Assembly (NCBI GenBank): GCA_028277405.1
Contig: JANQGH010000100.1
Coordinates: 248,001-312,000 of the forward strand
DNA length: 64,000 bases
Source: Alphaproteobacteria bacterium
GTDB taxonomy: Bacteria; Pseudomonadota; Alphaproteobacteria; DSM-16000; Inquilinaceae
Reading direction: 5' to 3'
Below the pieces are notes generated by a model, which saw only the letters and a program-made list of their open reading frames with translations, was not told the origin of the DNA and did no database searches. Below are positions 25,432 to 33,062 of the stretch, piece after piece. Each line of letters opens with the position of its first letter. Positions within the stretch are counted from its first letter, which is position 1. The position numbers and the translations under genes are program-made.

Positions 25432-26864
25432 AACCGCAAAGCCATCTGTTCAAGGAAAACGCCAAAAAGGCGCTGAACGACGCCAACCTGGCCCGCGCGC
25501 TCAACAACATGAAGGCGGGCTTTCAGGACAAGCGCCGCGCCACGATTGCCAAGCTGCCCGAATTTCAGGATTTGCGGGACCAGGCCCGCGACCTGAAGAA
25601 CCATACGCTGGAGAATCTTGACTTCTATCTGAGCCGGTTCGAGGACCGGGTCACCGAGAAAGGCGGACACGTACACTGGGCACGTACACCTGCGGAGGCG
25701 CGGGAGGCTGTCCTGGAAATCTGCCGGTCGGTCGACGCCAAGACGGTGACCAAGGGCAAGTCCATGGTGACCGAGGAGATCGGCCTGAACGACTTTTTGA
25801 TCGAGTCGGGGCTGACACCGATCGAAACCGATCTCGGTGAATACATCATCCAGCTCCGCCATGAGCTGCCCAGCCACATCATCGCGCCGGCGATCCACCT
25901 GAACAAGGAGGATGTGGCCGAGACGTTTCGCGAAAACCACACCCAGCTCGACCCGAATCGCCGGCTTGACCAAGTTCAGGACTTCACCGACGAAGCCCGC
26001 GCCATCCTGCGCCAGAAGTTCCAATCGGCCGATGTCGGCATCACCGGCGCCAACTTCCTGATCGCGGAAACCGGTTCGACGGTGATCGTCACGAATGAGG
26101 GCAATGGCGACCTCACCCAAGTCTTGCCCAAGGTGCATATCGTCGTTGCATCGATCGAGAAGACGATCCCGACATTGGAGGATTCCGCGACCATCCTGCG
26201 CGTGCTGGCCCGGTCGGCAACCGGCCAGGAGTATTCGACCTACACTACCTTCTCCACCGGCCCCCGACGGCCGGGCGATCTGGACGGGCCGGAACAGTTC
26301 CACGTCGTCATCCTCGACAATGGCCGCTCCGCGCTCCTGGGCACCGAGGCGCAGGACACGTTGCGCTGCATCCGGTGCGGCGCGTGCATGAACCATTGCC
26401 CGGTCTACGGCTCGGTCGGCGGCCATGCCTATGGCTGGGTGGTACCGGGGCCGATCGGCGCCGCGCTCGATCCCGGCCTGATCGGGCTGGAGGAAGCGCA
26501 CGACCTGCCCAACGCCTCGACCTTCTGCGGCAAATGCGCTGAAGTTTGCCCGATGAAAATCCCCCTGCCGAAGATCATGCATCATTGGCGGGTCAAGGAG
26601 CATGAGGCCAAGCTGTCGCCGCCGCGTTTCCGGCAGGGCCTTGCGATGTGGGCCTGGTTCGCCAGGCGGCCTCGGCTTTATCGCCTGGGGGCCAACGCCG
26701 CGATCGGCATGCTCGGTCGGCTGGGCGCCAAGCGCGGGCGTTTCGCCAAGCTGCCGCTGGCCGGGGGCTGGACGGCACATCGCGATCTGCCGGCACCGTC
26801 CCGGGGCACCTTTCAGCAACAATGGGCCAGGCACAAGCGCTCTCAGGCACCGTCATCGTCATGA
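25428..26864 (+). CDS. lutB: Lactate utilization iron-sulfur protein LutB
   Basis: A 478-residue subunit with an N-terminal LUD domain (KGKSMVTEEIGLNDFLIESGLTPIETDLGEYIIQL; ADVGITGANFLIAETGSTVIVTNEGNGDL) and a ferredoxin-like part carrying two [4Fe-4S] motifs, CIRCGACMNHCPVY and CGKCAEVCPMKIPL. The C-terminal ~100 residues are basic and include a LutB tail (FQQQWARHK). It is the electron-transfer core of the LutABC complex, which oxidises lactate to pyruvate in place of a flavin dehydrogenase. Start ATG 25428 lies in the lutA stop, and the stop overlaps the lutC ATG by four bases. Confidence 0.96.
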   Translation: MKPQSHLFKENAKKALNDANLARALNNMKAGFQDKRRATIAKLPEFQDLRDQARDLKNHTLENLDFYLSRFEDRVTEKGGHVHWARTPAEAREAVLEICRSVDAKTVTKGKSMVTEEIGLNDFLIESGLTPIETDLGEYIIQLRHELPSHIIAPAIHLNKEDVAETFRENHTQLDPNRRLDQVQDFTDEARAILRQKFQSADVGITGANFLIAETGSTVIVTNEGNGDLTQVLPKVHIVVASIEKTIPTLEDSATILRVLARSATGQEYSTYTTFSTGPRRPGDLDGPEQFHVVILDNGRSALLGTEAQDTLRCIRCGACMNHCPVYGSVGGHAYGWVVPGPIGAALDPGLIGLEEAHDLPNASTFCGKCAEVCPMKIPLPKIMHHWRVKEHEAKLSPPRFRQGLAMWAWFARRPRLYRLGANAAIGMLGRLGAKRGRFAKLPLAGGWTAHRDLPAPSRGTFQQQWARHKRSQAPSSS

Positions 26865-27529
26865 GCACGGCGCGCGATCAAATTCTCGGTGGCATTCGCA
26901 AGTCGCTGGGGCGCGAGACCTCGCCAAGCCGACAGGAGGCGGAGGCGCGGCTGGCCAATCATCCGCGCAACCTGATCCCCCAACGGGCGCACGTGGCGGT
27001 CGAGGAACGGCTTGAGCTGTTTGTCGCCCAAGCGACCGCGGCGGCCGCTAGTGTCGCCAGGGTTAGATCTTTGGACGAGGTGCCCGGGGCCGTATCGTCG
27101 TTCCTGGCCGGACACAATTTGCCGCAGCGGGTGAAACTGTCGCCGGACACGTTCATCACCGGGCTTGACTGGGATGGGCAGCCAACGCTCGAAACGGATA
27201 CCGGTAAGGCGATCGACAGCGATCTTGCCAGCGTGACGGGCGCTGTCGCGGGCATCGCCGAGACCGGCACCTTGATGCTGGCATCGGGGACCGACCGGCC
27301 GACGACGCTGAACTTCCTGCCGGACAACCATATCGTGATCCTGCCGGCGGACCGGATCGTGGGGGTCTATGAAGACGGCTGGGACAAGCTGAGGCAGGAC
27401 GGCGACCTGCCACGAACGGTGAACTTCATCACCGGCCCGTCGCGCACCGGCGATATCGAACAGACCATACAGCTTGGCGCCCACGGCCCGCGCCGGCTGC
27501 ACATTATCGTCGTTGAAGACGCGGCCTGA
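26861..27529 (+). CDS. lutC: Lactate utilization protein LutC
   Basis: A 222-residue LUD-domain protein, third subunit of the lactate oxidation complex. Typical sequence includes VTGAVAGIAETGTLMLASGTDRPTTLNFLPDNHIVILPADRIVGVYEDGW and the C-terminal TVNFITGPSRTGDIEQTIQLGAHGPRRLHIIVVED. The N-terminus (ARDQILGGIRKSLGR) is the usual helical start. ATG 26861 overlaps the lutB stop. The Smr-domain gene follows after 14 bp and may be read through from the lut promoter, even though Smr belongs by tradition to the mltA-smr pair. Confidence 0.95.
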   Translation: MSTARDQILGGIRKSLGRETSPSRQEAEARLANHPRNLIPQRAHVAVEERLELFVAQATAAAASVARVRSLDEVPGAVSSFLAGHNLPQRVKLSPDTFITGLDWDGQPTLETDTGKAIDSDLASVTGAVAGIAETGTLMLASGTDRPTTLNFLPDNHIVILPADRIVGVYEDGWDKLRQDGDLPRTVNFITGPSRTGDIEQTIQLGAHGPRRLHIIVVEDAA

Positions 27530-27543
27530 CCGGACCCGCTGAC

Positions 27544-28104
27544 ATGGCGAGACCACGCCGGCCAACGGATGAGGAAAAGGCCCTGTGGCGGCGCGTGACC
27601 ACCCAGGTCGAGCCGCTGCACCGGACAAGGCCACCGGCCGATCCGGCGCCGGCCGCCGCCAAGTCAACAGCGACAGGCCGGCGGTCGACCACGAGTCCAC
27701 GGTCGCAGCCGCCCTCGCCATCCCGACCATCCCCGCCGTCGCCGACTGAGCTGCTCAGCGGCCAAACCTCCTCGGTCGATCGCCGTACAGCGGAGCGGCT
27801 GAAACGTGGCCGCTTGGCGGTGGAGGCGCGCCTGGACTTGCATGGCATGGGGCAGGCTGATGCCCACCGTGCGCTGAACGGATTTATCGAGAGATCCTAT
27901 GACAAGGGCCTGCGCACTGTCCTGGTGATCACCGGCAAGGGCCTGTTCTCCCAAGGGCGCGGCGTTTTGCGAGACCGTTTGGGCGATTGGCTGAACATGG
28001 GCCCGCTGCGGCATAAGGTCTTGAGTTATGTGCCCGCGCAGCCGAAGCACGGCGGGGGCGGTGCCTTCTACGTGCTGCTGAGGCGGCGCCGGGATAAGGG
28101 TTGA
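27544..28104 (+). CDS. Smr/MutS2 C-terminal domain protein
   Basis: A 186-residue protein with a long disordered Pro/Ser/Ala-rich N-terminal half (roughly residues 20-75, low complexity PSPSRPSPPSP) and a C-terminal Smr domain from about residue 90. Smr hallmarks are LDLHGMGQADAHRALNGFIERSY, the conserved TGKG loop in VLVITGKGLFSQGRGVLRD and the terminal GGGGAFYVLLRRRR. Smr domains act as nucleases on DNA or RNA, including collided ribosome mRNAs in some species. It lies 14 bp after lutC. A hairpin at 28121-28156 follows. Confidence 0.92.
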   Translation: MARPRRPTDEEKALWRRVTTQVEPLHRTRPPADPAPAAAKSTATGRRSTTSPRSQPPSPSRPSPPSPTELLSGQTSSVDRRTAERLKRGRLAVEARLDLHGMGQADAHRALNGFIERSYDKGLRTVLVITGKGLFSQGRGVLRDRLGDWLNMGPLRHKVLSYVPAQPKHGGGGAFYVLLRRRRDKG

Positions 28105-28120
28105 ACGGGCCGCGAACACA

Positions 28121-28156
28121 GGGCCGGCGCCAGAGCATACTGACACCGGCCCCTTT
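28121..28156 (+). terminator. Possible Rho-independent terminator after Smr gene
   Basis: Arms GGGCCGG (28121-28127) and CCGGCCC (28146-28152) form a 7-bp GC stem with an 18-base loop, followed by CTTT. It lies 16 bp after the Smr stop and before the convergent SRPBCC gene. The short T run makes it a weak terminator on the plus strand; no T run exists on the other strand. Confidence 0.4.
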
Positions 28157-28171
28157 ACCTCGCGCGATGAC

Positions 28172-29134
28172 CTACGCCGAAGATGATGACGGCTTGAAAA
28201 CCGGCACCGCCTTGGCGACCCGGCGGCTGCTCGACCGCTCCTCCATGATCGCGACCCAGCGCGTCAGCACGCGATCGCAGACCTTGGCGAACGGGGCGAC
28301 CATCATCTTGAATGCCAGGCGGTTCAGCAGCCCGTCGCGCGGCCGGACCTTGAACAGCATGCTGACCGTCGAGCCGGTTGCCGTGGGTTCGACCGACCAT
28401 TCGCCAGACAGGCTGGCGATCGGGTACGGATAGTCCGGCGCATCGGTATGGACGGAAAAGGCGAACCCAATGCCGTCGTCCCATCGCGTGCAGGTTTCGC
28501 GCCAGGTCCGCCCCTTCGTGTCGGCGCATTGGCGCACCATGCCTTCGCCGGCACCGTCCACGACCTCCACCCGGCTGATATTGTCGGCGACGTCGGCATA
28601 GGCCTCCATGTTGCTGATCACCTGCCAGGCCCGCCCGGGCGTCGCGGCGGTTGGCAGCGAGGCCGACAAGTTCAGCACGCCATCCTCATGATCAACCGCG
28701 ATCTTGCTGTGACCCTGATAGGTGATCGCAGCACCTATGAGCTGTTCGACGCCAAGGATCAGGGTGACGATCGCGATCGCGGCAACGAGAACCATCCCGA
28801 ACGTGGTGAATGCAGTCGGTGCAATGATCAACAGGGCGAGGCTGAGCGCCACCCAGGCAAGATCCGCACCGCTGATCACCCGGATCAGGGTCAGGCTGAG
28901 ATGCCGCTTGCGCGCCGCGTAGAGGGTGAGGCCGGCAAACAGCAGCAAGGCGATGCCGAGATCCAGGATCATCAGCGGTCCCTGGATCCGTTCGAAAACG
29001 AAACCGCCGGCCAAGAGGTTGGCTGCCAGCAGGGATGGCGCCGCGATGCAGATCAAGCCAGCCACCGCCGAGAAGGCGGCGTTGGTGAGCAGGGCCTTGC
29101 GGACAAAGCCGTCGTTCGTTTGATGTCGTTCCAT
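28172..29134 (-). CDS. Membrane-anchored SRPBCC (polyketide cyclase-like) protein
   Basis: A 320-residue two-part protein. Residues ~10-140 form four hydrophobic helices (ALLTNAAFSAVAGLICIAAPSLLAANL; PLMILDLGIALLLFAGLTLYA; VISGADLAWVALSLALLIIAP; FGMVLVAAIAIVTLILGVEQLIGAAI). Residues ~150-305 are a START/SRPBCC domain (ATPGRAWQVISNMEAYADVADNISRVEVVDGAG, then TWRETCTRWDDGIGFAFSV), a fold that binds hydrophobic ligands. Ligand and function are unknown. ATG 29134 with AAAGGA upstream was chosen over longer frames. The gene is divergent from an XRE regulator with a shared operator at 29196-29218. Confidence 0.8.
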   Translation of the reverse strand: MERHQTNDGFVRKALLTNAAFSAVAGLICIAAPSLLAANLLAGGFVFERIQGPLMILDLGIALLLFAGLTLYAARKRHLSLTLIRVISGADLAWVALSLALLIIAPTAFTTFGMVLVAAIAIVTLILGVEQLIGAAITYQGHSKIAVDHEDGVLNLSASLPTAATPGRAWQVISNMEAYADVADNISRVEVVDGAGEGMVRQCADTKGRTWRETCTRWDDGIGFAFSVHTDAPDYPYPIASLSGEWSVEPTATGSTVSMLFKVRPRDGLLNRLAFKMMVAPFAKVCDRVLTRWVAIMEERSSSRRVAKAVPVFKPSSSSA

Positions 29135-29195
29135 AAGGGCATCCTTTAGGTTCGATTGGATGGCCCTGGGGTTTAGAGTGCCCGCTGGTATGTCT

Positions 29196-29218
29196 GCAAT
29201 TACCTGCCAGGTAGTTGC
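29196..29218. promoter_or_regulatory. 23-bp inverted-repeat operator between SRPBCC and XRE genes
   Basis: Arm GCAATTACCTG, a central C, then arm CAGGTAGTTGC; the arms are reverse complements with one mismatch, and the inner 13 bases (TACCTG-C-CAGGTA) are perfect. It is centred at 29207, 32 bases before the XRE ATG at 29251 and 61 bases before the SRPBCC ATG. A TTGCAG / CTAAAC pair with a 17-base spacer for the minus gene overlaps it. It is most simply the XRE protein's binding site. Confidence 0.6.
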
Positions 29219-29250
29219 GGGTATTTGTTTTGCGGGCTTGAAGAGGACCC

Positions 29251-30060
29251 ATGGTTGCACCCCGTACCGACGGCTTCAGCGAACTCATGAAGTCCTGGCG
29301 CGCCAAGAGTGGCGTCAGCCAGCTTGAACTCGCCCTGCGCTGCGAGGTCTCGCAGAAGCATGTCAGCTTTCTTGAGTCGGCGCGCAGCCGGCCCAGCAAG
29401 CTGATGGTCATGCTGATCTGCGAGGCGCTGGCCATCCCCCTGCGTGACCGGAACGCCCTCTTGGTGGCGGCCGGCTTTTCGCCGAGTTATCGCGAAAGCG
29501 CGCTGAGCGAGCCCGAACTGGCGGCGGTCGACCGGGCGCTGACCATGATGCTCGACCAGCAGGAGCCGTACCCGGCCATGGTGATCGACCGCCTGTTCAA
29601 CGTCGTCCGCGCGAACAAGGGCGCGATGCAGCTTCAGTCCCTGCTGTGGGATTGCGAACGGCCGGAGAACCTGCCGCCGATGGCCCGAAACCTGCTGCGC
29701 GGCATGTTTCACCCCGACGGCTTCAGGCGATACATCGCCAACTGGGATGAAATCGCCACGTCCTTGCTGCGCCGGGTGCAGAGCGAGGTTTATGCCAGGG
29801 GCGGCGATCCGGAACTGCAGGCGCTGTTGGACGAGTTGTCCCAGTGCGACGGCGTACCGAAGGACTGGAAACAACATCTGCCCGGCGACTGGCATGCACC
29901 GGTCGAGACCATCGACATTGTCAAGGACGACAAACAGATGCGCTTTTTTTCCACCATCGTGACGCTGGGCACGCCCCAGGACGTGACGTTGGAGGAAATC
30001 CGGATCGAAGCCTATTTCCCGGCGGACGAGGCAACCCGGCGGTTGTTCATGGACGGCTGA
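29251..30060 (+). CDS. XRE-family transcriptional regulator with MmyB-like ligand-binding domain
   Basis: A 269-residue regulator. The N-terminal helix-turn-helix (residues ~8-65) reads FSELMKSWRAKSGVSQLELALRCEVSQKHVSFLESARSRPSKLMVMLICEALAIPLRDRNALLVAAGF. The C-terminal ~190 residues are the MmyB/MltR-type sensory domain (AVDRALTMMLDQQEPYPAMVIDRLFNVVRANKGAMQLQ), a PAS-like fold that binds fatty-acid-like ligands in one solved member. AAGAGGA precedes ATG 29251. Divergent pairing with the SRPBCC gene and the operator between them suggest it controls that gene and itself. Confidence 0.9.
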   Translation: MVAPRTDGFSELMKSWRAKSGVSQLELALRCEVSQKHVSFLESARSRPSKLMVMLICEALAIPLRDRNALLVAAGFSPSYRESALSEPELAAVDRALTMMLDQQEPYPAMVIDRLFNVVRANKGAMQLQSLLWDCERPENLPPMARNLLRGMFHPDGFRRYIANWDEIATSLLRRVQSEVYARGGDPELQALLDELSQCDGVPKDWKQHLPGDWHAPVETIDIVKDDKQMRFFSTIVTLGTPQDVTLEEIRIEAYFPADEATRRLFMDG

Positions 30061-30081
30061 AGCGCGTCGCCGAGGTTCTGA

Positions 30082-30486
30082 TCAGCTTACCATCTCGACC
30101 GGGAACCCGGCCTTGATCGAGTTACTGACCGTCGAGGAACGTTCGGCTTCCTCGATCAAATCGCCGATATCGAGCGCCCGGTCTTCGGCCTCGGCCCGAA
30201 CCGTCACGCGCGCTTCCGTCGCCAGAAGAGGCTCACCGGCGAAATCGACGGAAACCGAGACGGCGATCGCCGAGAGCCGAACGCCGCGCCGGTGCGCGAC
30301 ATAGCGCAGATCGTTGCAAAGACAGCCGCCGATCGCCAGGGCCAGCATCTGCCCGCCATTGAAGCCGAGGCCCATGCCGCCGGCGGTGCCATCGGGCCGG
30401 TCGACCACCACCGTGTGTCCGCCGGCCCAGCCCAGCGCCGCCTCCGTTTCCGGGATGTTGCGCAGTTCGACGGTCATGGTGGTCAT
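30082..30486 (-). CDS. OsmC family protein lacking the second redox cysteine
   Basis: A 134-residue OsmC-fold protein (TVVVDRPDGTAGGMGLGFNGGQMLALAIGGCLCNDLRYVAHRRGVRL). The first cysteine region is present as GGCLCND with two cysteines. The usual second cysteine position, in the C-x-V-S-N motif near the end, reads SSTVSNSIKAGFPVE and has no Cys. Peroxidase activity by the standard disulfide route therefore seems unlikely. AAGGAGATT precedes ATG 30486 (another ATG lies three codons in). It is 18 bp downstream of the amylosucrase gene on the same strand, so co-transcription is likely. Confidence 0.85.
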   Translation of the reverse strand: MTTMTVELRNIPETEAALGWAGGHTVVVDRPDGTAGGMGLGFNGGQMLALAIGGCLCNDLRYVAHRRGVRLSAIAVSVSVDFAGEPLLATEARVTVRAEAEDRALDIGDLIEEAERSSTVSNSIKAGFPVEMVS

Positions 30487-30504
30487 GGCACAATCTCCTT
30501 CTTG

Positions 30505-32490
30505 TCAGGCCCGCTCCGCCGGTTTGCTGGCGAGCCTCAGCACGGCCAGCCGGTAAGGCGTCAGGACCAGCCCTTGCGCCCCCCAGCGCAGCGGTTCGTC
30601 ACCGGCGAGATCGGTCCATGGACCAGCGCCGATGAGGCCAGGCAGGAACGCATCCGCCACCGCCTGGTCCCGCTCCGTCATGTTGGCGACGACCAGCAGC
30701 CGTTCGCCGTCCGCGTGACCGCGCAGAAAGGCGAGCACGTGCGGGTTCTGCAGGCCGACAATCTCCATTTCCTGGCCATGCAGCACCGTCTCTGCCTTGC
30801 GCAGGGCGATCAATCGAACCAGCCCGGCCAGCACCCGATGGGCTGGGCTGGTCGGGTCGTCAATCGCGGCGGCCTGGCGCTTCCAATCCGTGCGCGGCCG
30901 GTGCGTCCAGCGGTTGTCGTCCTTCTTGTCAGGCTCCGACAGGTAGCTGTCGTCGTTCGTCAGCGCGACCTCGTCGCCCAGATAGATCAGCGGCAGCCCG
31001 CCGATGGTCAGAATGATGCCATGCAGCATGATCAGCCGGGCGATCGCGAGATGTGTCTCCGCGCCGCCCTTGCCCAGGCCGCACAAGCTGGCCGCCATGC
31101 CGGAGATGCGGGCGTCGCCCGTGCGCGGGTTCTCCTGAAACGCTATCCCTTCGGCAAAGCTGCCCGGATAGCGGCCGGTGTAGAAGCTGTTGAGAAACCG
31201 GCGATGATCGTGGCCGTTGATGCCGATTTCGGCTGCGTCCTCATCTGCGAAGCCCCAGCCGATATCATCGTGGCAGCGCAGATAGGTGACCCAGGCCGTG
31301 CCCGGCGGCAGGCGAAAGCGTTTGGCCAGGCCGTGGCGCAACAGGCGCGTGTCGCGCGTCGCCAGCGCCTCCCACAACAGCACCATCAGCATCGGGAAAT
31401 AGCTGAGCTGGGCTTCGTGTGTGCCGATATAGCGGGCGACCTCGTCCGGATGGACGATCGCCTCCGACTTGAAGACCAGGGCGGGAGCGGCGATGCGGGC
31501 GAGTGCGTTGAACGCCTGGATCAGAACATGCGTCTCGGGCAGGTTTTCGCAGTTGGTGCCGATCTGCTTCCACAGAAACGGCACCGCGTCCAGCCGCAAC
31601 ACCTCGACGCCGCGGTTGGCCAGAAACAGCATTTCTTCGAGCATCTGGCGAAACAGCGCCGGGTTGGCGAAGTTCAGGTCCCACTGATAGGGGTAGAAGG
31701 TGGACCAGACGAACTTGCCGAAGGTCGGCTTCCACAGGAAGTTTTCGCCGCCGCGATCCGGGAAGATCTCGCGCAGATGCGGCTGATAGGCGTCCGGGAT
31801 CATCCGGTCGTCATACATCCGGTAATAGGACTGAAACCAGGGATCGCCCTTGCTGGCCTTCAGCGCCCAGTCATGATCGTCGGCGGTGTGGTTGAAGACG
31901 AAGTCGAGGCAGAGCCGGATGCCGTGGCCACGCAGCGTCTCGGCCAGCGCCGCCAATTCGTCCATGGTTCCGAGCGCGGGATCGATCTCGCGATAGCTTG
32001 CGACGGCGTAACCGCCATCATTCTCGCCCTCGCGCGCCCTCAAGAGCGGCATCAGATGCAGGTACGTGATCCCCAGCTTCTTCAGATAGGGAATGCGCGC
32101 CTCGATATCCGCCAGCGTGCCGGCCCAGCGGTCGACATAGGCGACAGCGCCCACCTGCTCGTTGCCGATGAACCAGGGCCGCCCGGCCGCCGCGTCCGTC
32201 TCGGCCTCGATGTCGCGCTGGCGCAACGTATCGGGCCGCTCGGCCAGGCCGGCCAGCGCGGTCGCGACGATCTCCTCCAAATGCCAGAAGAAGTCGTACT
32301 GGTCGCCGTAAAGCTGGCGCAGGCCGTTGAACAGATGCGGAAAATGCCGCTGCAGGCGGGTTTCTGCGACACGCCAAAGCTCCGGCCCCAGCCGCCCCGC
32401 GAACCGATCCTTCAGCCGTGGCAGAAGCCTTTCAAACGTCCAGGCGGGGTCGGGGCGCGGCAGTTCCGGATTGGTTGGGATCACGGGCAA
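30505..32490 (-). CDS. Amylosucrase-type GH13 enzyme
   Basis: A 661-residue glycoside hydrolase family 13 enzyme of the amylosucrase type, which builds alpha-1,4-glucan from sucrose and releases fructose. The all-helical N-terminal part has LYGDQYDFFWHLEEIV. The barrel motifs are complete: DFVFNHTADDHDW, EVLRLDAVPFLWK with the nucleophile Asp, LVFKSEAIVHPDEV with the acid/base Glu, and YLRCHDDIGWGF with the stabilising Asp. NPRTGDARISGMAASLCGL also fits the group. Related sucrose hydrolases cannot be excluded. The start is uncertain: TTG 32490 or GTG 32484. No sucrose transporter is nearby. No signal peptide is visible. Confidence 0.9.
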   Translation of the reverse strand: MPVIPTNPELPRPDPAWTFERLLPRLKDRFAGRLGPELWRVAETRLQRHFPHLFNGLRQLYGDQYDFFWHLEEIVATALAGLAERPDTLRQRDIEAETDAAAGRPWFIGNEQVGAVAYVDRWAGTLADIEARIPYLKKLGITYLHLMPLLRAREGENDGGYAVASYREIDPALGTMDELAALAETLRGHGIRLCLDFVFNHTADDHDWALKASKGDPWFQSYYRMYDDRMIPDAYQPHLREIFPDRGGENFLWKPTFGKFVWSTFYPYQWDLNFANPALFRQMLEEMLFLANRGVEVLRLDAVPFLWKQIGTNCENLPETHVLIQAFNALARIAAPALVFKSEAIVHPDEVARYIGTHEAQLSYFPMLMVLLWEALATRDTRLLRHGLAKRFRLPPGTAWVTYLRCHDDIGWGFADEDAAEIGINGHDHRRFLNSFYTGRYPGSFAEGIAFQENPRTGDARISGMAASLCGLGKGGAETHLAIARLIMLHGIILTIGGLPLIYLGDEVALTNDDSYLSEPDKKDDNRWTHRPRTDWKRQAAAIDDPTSPAHRVLAGLVRLIALRKAETVLHGQEMEIVGLQNPHVLAFLRGHADGERLLVVANMTERDQAVADAFLPGLIGAGPWTDLAGDEPLRWGAQGLVLTPYRLAVLRLASKPAERA

Positions 32491-32642
32491 GGGGCCAGGC
32501 TGAGGTTGGCTAGGGCAGGCGTAGCATAGTCGCGTAGGCGTTCAAGAAAAGACGCGACACAGCAATGTCACATCGGACCTGGCGGTTCTTTGGCTACGAA
32601 CCAACCTAAGCTTGCGCGGCAATCACAACCGAGGTGGGCTGC

Positions 32643-33029
32643 GTGACCAACATCGAAGTCATCCAGGAGCTTTATCGAGCTTTCGCCGCCAAGGACTACG
32701 CCGCTTTCACCAGGCTCAGTGCGCCCGACCTCGCTTGGGTGCAGAACGAAGGGTTCCCGGGCGGCGCGACACATCATGGCCCACAGGCCGTAATCGACGG
32801 CGTGTTCAGGGCTTTTGACGATGTCTGGGAGAGCTTCTCGTTCGACACCGAGCGGGTGCTGGATGCCGGCGACACGGTGATCGTGATCGGCGCCTATAAG
32901 GGCCGGAACCGGGAGACAGGCAAGGCGTTCCGGTCAGCCACCGCGCATGTCTATGAGTTGAAGGGCGGCAAGCTGGTCCGCTATCGGCAGTTCGCGGATA
33001 CCAAGGTGATCTGGGACGCCATGGGATAG
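32643..33029 (+). CDS. NTF2-like / SnoaL family protein
   Basis: A 128-residue NTF2-fold protein of the nuclear transport factor 2/SnoaL type: TNIEVIQELYRAFAAKDYAAFTRLSAPDLAWVQNEGFPGGATHHGPQAVIDGVF, then RVLDAGDTVIVIGAYKGRNRETGKAFRSATAHVYELKGGKLVRYRQFADT. Such proteins are small isomerases or hydrolases, or bind small ligands; the substrate is unknown. Start taken as GTG 32643, with GAGGTGG eight bases upstream; GTG 32634 is an alternative. The gene is isolated: amylosucrase diverges on the left (about 150 bp without other features), and hslU converges on the right, 33 bp away. Confidence 0.85.
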   Translation: MTNIEVIQELYRAFAAKDYAAFTRLSAPDLAWVQNEGFPGGATHHGPQAVIDGVFRAFDDVWESFSFDTERVLDAGDTVIVIGAYKGRNRETGKAFRSATAHVYELKGGKLVRYRQFADTKVIWDAMG

Positions 33030-33062
33030 GGCCGGCCGCTTAACGACCGGCCCCCAGCCCGT

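Noticed and set aside
30292..32529. 745-codon plus-strand frame opposite OsmC and amylosucrase
   Set aside because: The plus-strand product has no recognisable motif, while the minus strand shows complete GH13 catalytic motifs.
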